Shown one piece after another: positions 1-10,052 of a stretch of DNA of 64,000 nt. The notes beneath the pieces were generated by a model. That model was not told where the DNA came from and ran no database searches. It was given only the letters and a program-made list of their open reading frames with translations. Source of the stretch: Mixophyes australis (Eukaryota; Chordata; Amphibia; Anura; Limnodynastidae); assembly GCA_036250195.1 (NCBI GenBank), contig JAVHZZ010000003.1, positions 53,187,521 through 53,251,520 of the forward strand, given 5' to 3'. A program made the translations under genes and the position numbers. Position 1 is the stretch's first letter; the number at the start of each line of letters is the position of its first letter.

Positions 1-633
1 TCTGGATAAGTCCCTACTCCACGCCAGTTTTAATACCTGTCAGCCGCAGATCGCTATATGCTACCCTGTATCTTACCTGCAATCTGGACAAGCCTCTACT
101 CCATGCCAGTGGTAATGCCTGTCAGCCGCTGATCGTTCCACGTTACCTTGTATGTTATATATAATCAGGACTAAGTTTCTACTTTGCATCTGTGGTAATA
201 TCTGCTAGTTGCTGACTTCTCTGCTACTTTGTATTATTGGCAACTTGAATAAGTCTTCCTCTACGGCCGTAAAGTATCCGTCTGTTACAGTTCATCCGCA
301 TACTAGGTAGTGCTGAACTTCTCATTTCCAGTTACTACTGGTCATCATTCTCGCTGTGTCAGTACAACTCCTACTACTCAGAAACTATCTACTCTCCTGG
401 CATTCCTCCTTCTACCCAGCTCAAGGAGGTCCTTGCTCTCATCGTGTATAGCTGTATCCCTCAATTTACCATACTCTCCAGGGGGCCACGACCTGCACAG
501 TGGAAGCCGCTAAAACCCATACTTCCTTGCAGGAGTTCCTGGAGAAGACCAGACACTGTGTTAGACTCCGCGCCTCTGGTGAGTAAAGCTATATCTGGTA
601 AATTCTGGGTCAAGACTCCTAGTGACCGTGAAA
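1..633 (+). mobile_element. 5' LTR (truncated by window start) of Ty3/gypsy chromovirus, LTR-1
   Basis: It aligns without gaps to 6862-7494 at an offset of 6861 bp. It differs from LTR-2 and LTR-3 by scattered substitutions up to position 570; from 571 to the end it matches LTR-2. The end reads TGAAA (629-633) where the third LTR has TGACA. About 82-bp degenerate subrepeats built around CTGGACAAG..CTACTCC..GCCAGTGGTAAT occupy its first 300 bp. The real start and any left target duplication lie outside the window. Confidence 0.9.
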
Positions 634-646
634 GTAAGAGCAGGCC

Positions 647-1508
647 ATGACGGACCCAGGTTCGGAACCAACAGCTAAGTATTTACTGCAATATCTGGTG
701 ACTCGGGTGGAACAACAAGATGTTCGTCAGCAACAACTACTCCAATGTTTTCAGTCCCTAGTTTCTTGGGTAGACTCCTTGCAAACCGCACCTCCTATTT
801 TGAATCATCCGGTGACTTCTCATCTGCCTGAGCCACCCCAGGTGTCTACAGCCTCTGCTCTACACCTGCCTACTCCTTCAAAATTTGATGGAGATCCAAA
901 AACTTGTAGGGGCTTTCTCAATCAGCTTGCTCCATTCACTTCGAACTCCAACCTCAAAATTTCCCTACTCATTGCTCTAAAGGGGCCTACATGATTTCTT
1001 TGTTTTCTGGACAGGCCCTTGCATGGGCCTCCCCTCTTTGGGAAAGAGATGACCCTCTTCTGAAAGATAGTACCGCTTTCATTGCCACATTTCGAAGAAT
1101 CTTTGACGAGCCTGGCCGTGTCATTTCTGCCGCATCTAGCATTCTCCGGTTGCGCCATGGATCCCGTTCTGTAGCACAGTATGTAATCCAATTCCGCACA
1201 TTTGCTTCTGAACTCCAATGGAATAATGAGGCATTAATAGCTGCCTTCTCGCAGGGTCTTTCCGATAAGATTAAAGATGTGGTTGCTTCGCAAGAGTTAC
1301 CCTCTTCCTTGGATGCCTTAATATCTTTGTGCAACCGAGTGGACATGAGATTTTGAGAAAGAAACTCTGAAAGAGAGTCCTCGTCTAAGACACTTGTCCG
1401 TTTGGCATCCCGATTTCGTCATCCTTCTCCACCGATAGAACCCATGGAATTGGGACGTTCCAGATTAACCCCGGAGGAGAGGGAACGACGGTTGAAGAAT
1501 AAACTTTG
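647..1508 (+). pseudogene. Gag 5' part, Ty3/gypsy chromovirus copy 1 (broken)
   Basis: Retrotransposon Gag, the structural protein that packages element RNA. The ATG at 647 lies 13 bp after the LTR. The first segment (647-994) has a Gln-rich N terminus and then a K-F-D-G-D-P start of the capsid-like domain. A frameshift near 990 moves the frame, and the continuation (991-1356) carries typical Ty3 Gag text such as R-F-R-T-F-A-S-E-L-Q-W-N and F-S-Q-G-L-S-D-K-I-K-D. A TGA at 1354-1356 interrupts it in frame. The last part reaches the first cysteine of the zinc knuckle and is cut at 1508 by a nested solo LTR. It is non-functional through frameshift, stop and insertion. The same lesions occur in copy 2. 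I recognise the family from Gag style and from the downstream pol. Confidence 0.85.
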
Positions 1509-1721
1509 TGTCACGGGCACTAGGAGTCTTTACCCAATATCACCCGCTGATGGTCTTATCAGAGCAGTAGAGTTGGTATATGATACTCTGGTGGCAGGGT
1601 GATAATGGAACTGGAAACAGCAGATGGTTAGAGAATGCTCAGAAAGTCTATGACTAGCAGCACTGGTAAACAATAGGTAACTGAACACGAGGATCTGGAT
1701 GGACAAGGACACGTGAGGGTA

Positions 1722-1986
1722 GTCAGTGGTCTGCGCACAGCAAGTTGTACCACTGCTATAGTGAGAAGAATGTCCAGGAGTAATAAGAAGGTGGAAGTCA
1801 GCGGTCTGCGTATAGCAAGTTGTACCGCTGTCTGTAGTGAAGGAATGGAATCCAGGTGAAGGTAACGGGGAAGTCGGTGGTCTGCATGTAGCAAGTTGTA
1901 CCACTGCTTATGTGAGAGGATATATGCAACTGGTGACACAGGGAAACAGAAATCAGTGGTCTGCCTCTAGCAAGTTGTACCACTGA
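1722..1986. repeat. Four ~32-bp hairpin-ended repeats in the solo LTR
   Basis: A unit of the form CAGTGGTCTGC..AGCAAGTTGTACCACTG occurs four times (about 1723, 1798, 1871 and 1951), spaced 73-80 bp. The ends CAGTGGT and ACCACTG are inverted, so each unit can fold as a hairpin. In one unit both arms carry the matching change (CAGCGGT/ACCGCTG), which keeps pairing. Copy 2 is at offset +6861 (8583-8847). Confidence 0.8.
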
Positions 1987-2688
1987 ATATATATGTGAGG
2001 AAGGACACGAGGAGATAAATGCAATGCAGAGTCTACACGGGTACACTGAACTTGATCCCACGTTGAACTGCACACAATAATAATAATGAATGAACAGCAC
2101 TGCACAGATAACCAAAGTCACTAGAATAGTCCAGCAAAAGGAAACACAGTCAATAATAGCAATAGTCTCAGAGGATGGAAACTCCGGAGGAGAACAACTC
2201 AATCCAGATGGATATGCAATACACCAGCACAGTCAATGAGAAGTATGCATACCGTGGTTCAGATGAGCAGGCTGTTAGAGATAGCTGCAGGGATACCTGA
2301 GCGGCAGGGAACTGACGAGATGAGAAGTCCTTGCAGAATGGAAGCGGCAGGTAGGTGTAGCGCACTGTAGGTAGGCCAGCAAGGACGACAAAATACTCAG
2401 GAAGCAGTAGTATATCGAATTGAACAGCAGGAGACCACGGGAGAGCTGAAGCGATGTAGCAGAGCTGGAAGCCGAGGAGCGTAGACTCGATGCTAACAGG
2501 CAAGTTGACACAAATGGACACACTGTAGAAGCAGTAGGCAGCGGGTCAGCTGACGGCAGATAGAATGCAGACTGGAGCGCTGAGACGAGCAGGACTCTGT
2601 AGACACGCTGAAGTAGCTAACAGGAATCAGCTGGAACAGTAGCGATGAAACACAGGAGAGTTGGAGAGATCTGTAACTTGTTAGACAC

Positions 2689-2931
2689 ACGGAGGCAGCG
2701 GATAGGAATCAGCTGCTGGAGTCACGATGAAACACAGGAGAGTTTGCAGTAATCTGTAACTGTAGATACACGGAGGCAGCGGATAGGAATCAGCTGCTGG
2801 AGTCACGATGAAACACAGGAGAGTTTGCAGTAATCTGTAACTGTAGATATACGGAGGCAGCGGATAGGAATCAGCTGCTGAAGTCACTAGGAACACGAGG
2901 AGTAGAAGTGGTCTGGAAACCACAAACGGCA
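2689..2931. repeat. 81-bp tandem repeats in the solo LTR
   Basis: ACGGAGGCAGCGGATAGGAA starts at 2689, 2770 and 2851, an exact 81-bp period. A more diverged partial unit lies before 2689. Because 81 is divisible by three, the minus strand shows a repeated peptide in one frame, which I take as fortuitous. The second copy is at 9550-9792. Confidence 0.9.
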
Positions 2932-3191
2932 AACAGGAATCAGCATGAGCCGAACACACGAGGAGGCACTGGAACACCTTCAGAGACTCATGAGAAATGA
3001 GACTCCAAGATCAGGCAACGTGGTATTGACCACAGGTGCTTAATATAGGGAGTGTTGCCTGATCAGCCAATTAAGTTAAAGGAACAGAACTGAAGGTTAA
3101 AAGGGACTGCACATGCGCAGTACCTCATTATAATGGACGGACACGGTTCCTAGCTACCTTAGAAGTAGCACTCACAGTCCAGTGAGTGACA

Positions 3192-6100
3192 CTTTGTATC
3201 TATTGTGCTGATCCAAATCATATTCTGAATTCTTGTCCCAAAAAATCGGGAAACGCAAGGCCCTAACCTGTTCTGGAGAGGTAAGGTTGGGGTCCCTGGA
3301 ATCCTCTCCATGTCATATGGATTCTAAAACTTGCTCTTTTGCTGTCACAGTCTCAACTTCTACTAATTATTTTACGTCTCAAGCACTCCTGGACTCTGGG
3401 GCGGCTGGGAATTTCATCTCGAACTTCTTAGTACTTCAGTGGTCCTTACCAGTGATTCCTTTAGAAAAAGCCATTGTCATCACGGCCATCGATGGGTCAC
3501 AAATTGCCAATGGAACTATCACTAAACGTACCATCCCTCTATCTCTTCAAGTTGGGGCCTTACATCAAGAACAAATTTCCCTGTTGGTCCTCCGGGTTAC
3601 CACTAGTCCTATCGTCCTTGGCCTTCCATGGCTTCAGCTTCATTCCCCGCAAATTGATTGGAGCTCTCCGCAAGTTGTATCCTGGGGTTCAGCTTGTCAT
3701 CATAGATGCCTGACTCAAGTTCTTCCAGTGAAATTGAATAAATCCTCCATGGATCCTCTTTTGCCTGGCCTTCCTCCACAGTATGCTCCTTTTGCTGATG
3801 TATTTGACAAAGTTCAGTCAGAACGTCTTCCGCTTCACCGGGTCTGGGATTGCCCAATAGAATTACAACCTGGCAAGAATCCGCCAAGGGGTCGTGTATA
3901 TCCTCTTTCGTTACCCGAGACCCAGGCAATGTCCGATTACGTTAAGGAGAATCTCCATCCTGGATTCATTCGGCCATCTACTTCTCCCGCAGGAGCGGGC
4001 TTCTTTTTCATTGAGAAAAAAGACGGTTCATTAAGACTTTGTATAGACTATCGAGGTCTTAACGCCATAACCATCAAAAACCGTTATCCTATCCCTTTGA
4101 TCACTGAACTCTTCGACCGCATCAAGGGAGCTCGGATATTTACCAAGTTAGACCTCAGCAGTGCTTACAATTTGATCCAGATCAAGGCCGGAGATAAATG
4201 GAAGACAGCTTTTAACACCAGGGATGGACACTATGAATATCTTGTCATGCCATTTGGTTTATGTAACTCCCCAGCTGTCTTCCAGGGATTCATGAATGAG
4301 ATCTTCCGGGACCTGCTGTATGTATGTGTCGTTGTCTATCTAGACGACATACTGATTTTCTCCCAAAATCTTTTGTCTCATTGACAACACATTGCAGAAG
4401 TTCTCTCAAAGCTTCGTAAAAATCTACTATTCTGTAAACTGGAGAAATGTTCCTTCGAATTATCTCAAATTCCTTTCTTGGGATATATTGTGTCTGGAGT
4501 AGGCTTGGAGATGGACCCCGAAAAAGTGAACGCAGTTCTGCATTGGCCTCTGCCAACGACACTCAAAGCTATCCAACGCTTTTTGGTCTTTGCTAACTAT
4601 TATTGACGTTTTATTCAAGGATTTTCCTCCATTGTCTCTCCTATAGTCGCTCTTACCCGCAGGGGTCTTAATACCAAACAATGGCCTCCTGAGGCTCTCC
4701 AAGCATTCCAGTTTCTCAAAAAGGCATTCTCCACTGCTCCCATTCTTCAACAACCTGATGTAACTCTCCCGTTCTTCCTCGAAGTTGATGCCTCTAATGT
4801 CGGACTAGGGGCCATTCTGTCTCAGAAGTCGGTGCAAAAGAAATTCCATTCTTGTGCCTTTTACTCTCGAAGTCTACTGCCTGCAGAGAAAAAATACATT
4901 ATTGTGGATAAGGAGTTATTGGCTATCAAAGTAGCCTTAGAAGAATGGAGATACCTGTTGGAAGGCGCTCGTCATCCGTTAACTATATTTACTGACACAA
5001 AAATCTTCACTATCTTCAGTCAGCTCAATGTATGAACCCCCGACAAGCAAGATGGTCACTCTTTTTCTCTCGCTTTGACCTTATTATTACCTTCAAACCA
5101 GCTTCTAAGAATAAAAAGGCGGATGCATTATCTTGGGCAGTTGCTCCCTCCTCTGACCTTGAAGACTATGTGGATCGTCCTATACTTGATCCTAAATGTG
5201 TGAGTCTAGCTGCTTCTTCTGCCAAAACTCCACCTTTTGGGAAAACCTTTGTACCTCCACTTCTTCGAAAAAAGATCCTCTCATAGTATCATTCCTCCCG
5301 TTTTGCCGGCCATTTCGGAGTGCGGAAAACATTGAAAATTCTCTCTCGAAGCTATTGGTGGCCTACCATCATAAGGGATGTCAAATAATTCGTTGCTGTT
5401 TGTGATATTTGTTCCCAATTTAAGTCTTCCCATAGAGCAACGGCGGGACTGCTTTATCCTCTACCCATTCCTTCCAAACCATGGACCCATATAAGTATGG
5501 ATTTCGTCACTGACCTTCCTCCCACTAAAAAATGTAATACCATTTGGGTGATCGTGGATAGGTTCTCTAAGATGGCCCATTTTGTCCCTTTGATAAGCCT
5601 GCCTTCATCTCCTACATTGGCAGACAATTTTATCAAGGAAATATTTCAAATTCATGGATGGCCGTCTGAAATCGTGTCGGATAGGGGAGTGCAGTTTGTC
5701 TCCAGATTTTGAAGTGCCCTTTGCAAGACATTGGGTATCCGGTTGTCATTATCTTCTTCATACCATCCTCAATCAAATGGACAGACCGAGAGAGTCAAGA
5801 TCTAGAGACTGTCGTGAGAATTTTTTCTTCAGCCAATCAGGACAATTGGGCAGACTTACTCCAATGGGCTGAGTTTGCCTATAATAACACGTATCATGAA
5901 TCGTCTTCCAATACACCATTCTTTGTGGTATATGGTCTCTCCCAGATTTTCCTTCCCTCCCTCCCACCCAAGTTCCTGCTGTTAATGTATTATGCCGGAG
6001 ATTTACTTTCATTTGGGCTCAGGTTAGGTCCTCCCTGAAGAAGGCATCCTCGAGATATAAATTCTTTGCCGATAAAAAGAGGCGAGCAATTCCGGCATTT

Positions 6101-6562
6101 AAAGTTGGAGATCGTGTATGGCTTTCTACCAGGAATATCGGCCTGAGGGTTCCTTCCATAAAATTTGCACCACGTTTTATTGGGCCATATAAAATCAATC
6201 AGGTGATAAATCCTGTCTGTTTCAAACTATTATTGCCCAAGAACCTTCGCATCTCCAACTCCTTCCACACTTCGTTACTCAAGCCTCTCATCATCAACTG
6301 ATTTTCAGTTCCTTCATCGACACCTCGTCCAGTCCAACTTCAACAGGAGGAAGAGTTCGAGATCACTCACATCCTTGATTCAAAAATTTCCAGAGGGGTT
6401 CTTCGCTTTTTGGTCCATTGGAAAGGTTTTGGTACGGAGGAGTGCTCTTGGATCCGTGCTTATGATCTCAATGCTCCGGCACTTCTGAAGAGGTTCTATA
6501 CCATATATCCGGGCAAACCCGATTCCAAGTTTTCTGTGCCCACCTTTCAAAGGGGGGGGTAC
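3192..6562 (+). pseudogene. Pol (PR-RT-RH-IN-chromodomain), chromovirus copy 1 (broken)
   Basis: Ty3/gypsy polyprotein. In order: the remainder of the Gag zinc knuckle (3197-3240); aspartic protease L-D-S-G-A-A-G near 3390; reverse transcriptase with V-Y-L-D-D near 4340; RNase H from about 4780; integrase with a Zn-binding region near 5300 and catalytic D (M-D-F-V-T-D), D (S-D-R-G-V-Q-F) and E (N-G-Q-T-E-R); and a C-terminal chromodomain near 6357-6500. Breaks include in-frame TGA at 4382-4384 and 4604-4606, a frameshift near 5030, stops at 5284 (TAG), 5386 (TAA) and 5710 (TGA), a frameshift near 5800 and a further stop near 6299. The chromodomain, thought to guide integration to marked chromatin, defines the chromovirus lineage. 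A polypurine tract ends at 6562. It cannot make protein in its present state. Confidence 0.93.
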
Positions 6563-7494
6563 TGTCATTCACCGGACCGTTAGTTCCTCTGGTTCAAGAC
6601 CTAGGTCTCTCTCTTTTCTGCCGGCGCCTGTCTTGCGCCGCGGCCGTCCGCCATCTTGACCAGGGGTCTGCGCATGCGCAGACCTATAGGACTGATAAAA
6701 CCTTGTTCCTCTCCTCATTGGATGATTAATTACTTCTCACTATTTAAGACACCTGCTGCCCTACTACCTTTGCCTGTTCTTGGTCCTCATTCCTCTGAGG
6801 TAACCAAGGAGTTCTCTGTTCCTGTTCGTGGTTCCTGTCTGCTGTGGACGCTAACCTGCAATCTGGACAAGTCTCTACTCCACGCCAGTGGTAATACCTG
6901 TCAGCCGCAGATCGCTCCACGCTACCTTGTACCTTACCTGCAATCTGGACAAGTCTCTACTCCACTCCAGTGGTAATGCCTGTCAGCCGTTGATCGTTCC
7001 ACGCCACCTTGTATGTTATCTATAATCAGGACTAAGTGTCTACTTTGCATCTGTGGTAATATCCGCTAGTCGCTGACTTCTCTGCTACTTTGTATTATTG
7101 GCAACTTGAATAAGTCTTCCTCTACGGCTGTGAAGTATCCGTCTGTTACAGTTCATCCACATACTAGGTACTGCTGAACTTCTCATTCCCAGTTACTACT
7201 GGTCATCATTCTCGCTGTGTCAGTACAACTCCTACTACTCAGAGACTATCTACTCTCCTGGCATTCCTTCTTCTACCCAGCTCAAGGAGGTCCTTGCTCT
7301 CATCGTGTATAGCTGTATCCGTCAATTTACCATACTCTCCAGGGGGCCACGACCTGCACAGTGGAAGCCGCTAAAACCCATACTTCCTTGCGGGAGTTCC
7401 TGGAGAAGACCAGCCACTGTATTAGACTCCACGCCTCTGGTGAGTAAAGCTATATCTGGTAAATTCTGGGTCAAGACTCCTAGTGACCGTGAAA
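6563..7494 (+). mobile_element. Middle LTR (LTR-2) shared by tandem chromovirus copies
   Basis: It starts TGTCATTCACCGG directly after the purine tract and ends TGAAA. It appears identical to LTR-3 over most of its length but carries the 3' end of LTR-1 (A at 7493 where LTR-3 has C at 14354). A CCAAT-type ATTGG (about 6719) and TATTTAAG (about 6742) look like its promoter. About 82-bp subrepeats start near 6852, 6935, 7017 and 7099. Confidence 0.92.
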
Positions 7495-7507
7495 GTAAGA
7501 GCAGGCC

Positions 7508-8369
7508 ATGACGGACCCAGGTTCGGAACCAACAGCTAAGTATTTACTGCAATATCTGGTGACTCGGGTGGAACAACAAGATGTTCGTCAGCAACAACTA
7601 CTCCAATGTTTTCAGTCCCTAGTTTCTTGGGTAGACTCCTTGCAAACCGCACCTCCTATTTTGAATCATCCGGTGACTTCTCATCTGCCTGAGCCACCCC
7701 AGGTGTCTACAGCCTCTGCTCTACACCTGCCTACTCCTTCAAAATTTGATGGAGATCCAAAAACTTGTAGGGGCTTTCTCAATCAGCTTGCTCCATTCAC
7801 TTCGAACTCCAACCTCAAAATTTCCCTACTCATTGCTCTAAAGGGGCCTACATGATTTCTTTGTTTTCTGGACAGGCCCTTGCATGGGCCTCCCCTCTTT
7901 GGGAAAGAGATGACCCTCTTCTGAAAGATAGTACCGCTTTCATTGCCACATTTCGAAGAATCTTTGACGAGCCTGGCCGTGTCATTTCTGCCGCATCTAG
8001 CATTCTCCGGTTGCGCCATGGATCCCGTTCTGTAGCACAGTATGTAATCCAATTCCGCACATTTGCTTCTGAACTCCAATGGAATAATGAGGCATTAATA
8101 GCTGCCTTCTCGCAGGGTCTTTCCGATAAGATTAAAGATGTGGTTGCTTCGCAAGAGTTACCCTCTTCCTTGGATGCCTTAATATCTTTGTGCAACCGAG
8201 TGGACATGAGATTTTGAGAAAGAAACTCTGAAAGAGAGTCCTCGTCTAAGACACTTGTCCGTTTGGCATCCCGATTTCGTCATCCTTCTCCACCGATAGA
8301 ACCCATGGAATTGGGACGTTCCAGATTAACCCCGGAGGAGAGGGAACGACGGTTGAAGAATAAACTTTG
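7508..8369 (+). pseudogene. Gag 5' part, chromovirus copy 2 (broken)
   Basis: This is the same as the gag at 647-1508, shifted by exactly 6861 bp. It has the same frameshift near 7851, the same in-frame TGA (8215-8217) and the same interruption of the zinc knuckle at 8369. I found no base difference from copy 1, so these lesions predate the duplication. Confidence 0.85.
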
Positions 8370-10052
8370 TGTCACGGGCACTAGGAGTCTTTACCCAATA
8401 TCACCCGCTGATGGTCTTATCAGAGCAGTAGAGTTGGTATATGATACTCTGGTGGCAGGGTGATAATGGAACTGGAAACAGCAGATGGTTAGAGAATGCT
8501 CAGAAAGTCTATGACTAGCAGCACTGGTAAACAATAGGTAACTGAACACGAGGATCTGGATGGACAAGGACACGTGAGGGTAGTCAGTGGTCTGCGCACA
8601 GCAAGTTGTACCACTGCTATAGTGAGAAGAATGTCCAGGAGTAATAAGAAGGTGGAAGTCAGCGGTCTGCGTATAGCAAGTTGTACCGCTGTCTGTAGTG
8701 AAGGAATGGAATCCAGGTGAAGGTAACGGGGAAGTCGGTGGTCTGCATGTAGCAAGTTGTACCACTGCTTATGTGAGAGGATATATGCAACTGGTGACAC
8801 AGGGAAACAGAAATCAGTGGTCTGCCTCTAGCAAGTTGTACCACTGAATATATATGTGAGGAAGGACACGAGGAGATAAATGCAATGCAGAGTCTACACG
8901 GGTACACTGAACTTGATCCCACGTTGAACTGCACACAATAATAATAATGAATGAACAGCACTGCACAGATAACCAAAGTCACTAGAATAGTCCAGCAAAA
9001 GGAAACACAGTCAATAATAGCAATAGTCTCAGAGGATGGAAACTCCGGAGGAGAACAACTCAATCCAGATGGATATGCAATACACCAGCACAGTCAATGA
9101 GAAGTATGCATACCGTGGTTCAGATGAGCAGGCTGTTAGAGATAGCTGCAGGGATACCTGAGCGGCAGGGAACTGACGAGATGAGAAGTCCTTGCAGAAT
9201 GGAAGCGGCAGGTAGGTGTAGCGCACTGTAGGTAGGCCAGCAAGGACGACAAAATACTCAGGAAGCAGTAGTATATCGAATTGAACAGCAGGAGACCACG
9301 GGAGAGCTGAAGCGATGTAGCAGAGCTGGAAGCCGAGGAGCGTAGACTCGATGCTAACAGGCAAGTTGACACAAATGGACACACTGTAGAAGCAGTAGGC
9401 AGCGGGTCAGCTGACGGCAGATAGAATGCAGACTGGAGCGCTGAGACGAGCAGGACTCTGTAGACACGCTGAAGTAGCTAACAGGAATCAGCTGGAACAG
9501 TAGCGATGAAACACAGGAGAGTTGGAGAGATCTGTAACTTGTTAGACACACGGAGGCAGCGGATAGGAATCAGCTGCTGGAGTCACGATGAAACACAGGA
9601 GAGTTTGCAGTAATCTGTAACTGTAGATACACGGAGGCAGCGGATAGGAATCAGCTGCTGGAGTCACGATGAAACACAGGAGAGTTTGCAGTAATCTGTA
9701 ACTGTAGATATACGGAGGCAGCGGATAGGAATCAGCTGCTGAAGTCACTAGGAACACGAGGAGTAGAAGTGGTCTGGAAACCACAAACGGCAAACAGGAA
9801 TCAGCATGAGCCGAACACACGAGGAGGCACTGGAACACCTTCAGAGACTCATGAGAAATGAGACTCCAAGATCAGGCAACGTGGTATTGACCACAGGTGC
9901 TTAATATAGGGAGTGTTGCCTGATCAGCCAATTAAGTTAAAGGAACAGAACTGAAGGTTAAAAGGGACTGCACATGCGCAGTACCTCATTATAATGGACG
10001 GACACGGTTCCTAGCTACCTTAGAAGTAGCACTCACAGTCCAGTGAGTGACA
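8370..10052 (-). mobile_element. Nested solo LTR inside chromovirus copy 2
   Basis: It matches 1509-3191, with the same TGTCAC/GTGACA ends and CTTTG target duplication (8365-8369 and 10053-10057). It was present before the host element was duplicated and is not an independent insertion. Confidence 0.9.

Larger units (their letters stand above)
1509..3191 (-). mobile_element. Nested solo LTR (1683 bp) inside chromovirus copy 1
   Basis: On + it begins TGTCAC and ends GTGACA, a perfect terminal inverted repeat. It is flanked by a 5-bp target duplication CTTTG (1504-1508 and 3192-3196). There is no internal coding region, so it is a solo LTR. On the minus strand a CCAAT-type motif (ATTGGCTGATCAGG) precedes TATATTAAG near 3045, the same promoter layout as the other gypsy LTRs here, so I orient it minus. 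It contains two sets of subrepeats, listed separately. The short minus-strand ORFs inside it are repeat by-products. Confidence 0.9.

Noticed and set aside
1722..1986. CRISPR-like spaced repeats
   Set aside because: The repeats are degenerate, the spacers are related to each other, and the setting is a vertebrate LTR.
1530..2977. Several minus-strand ORFs, Ser/Leu-rich, with repeated peptides
   Set aside because: They fall entirely within the solo LTR and its 81-bp repeats; the same holds for 8391-9838.
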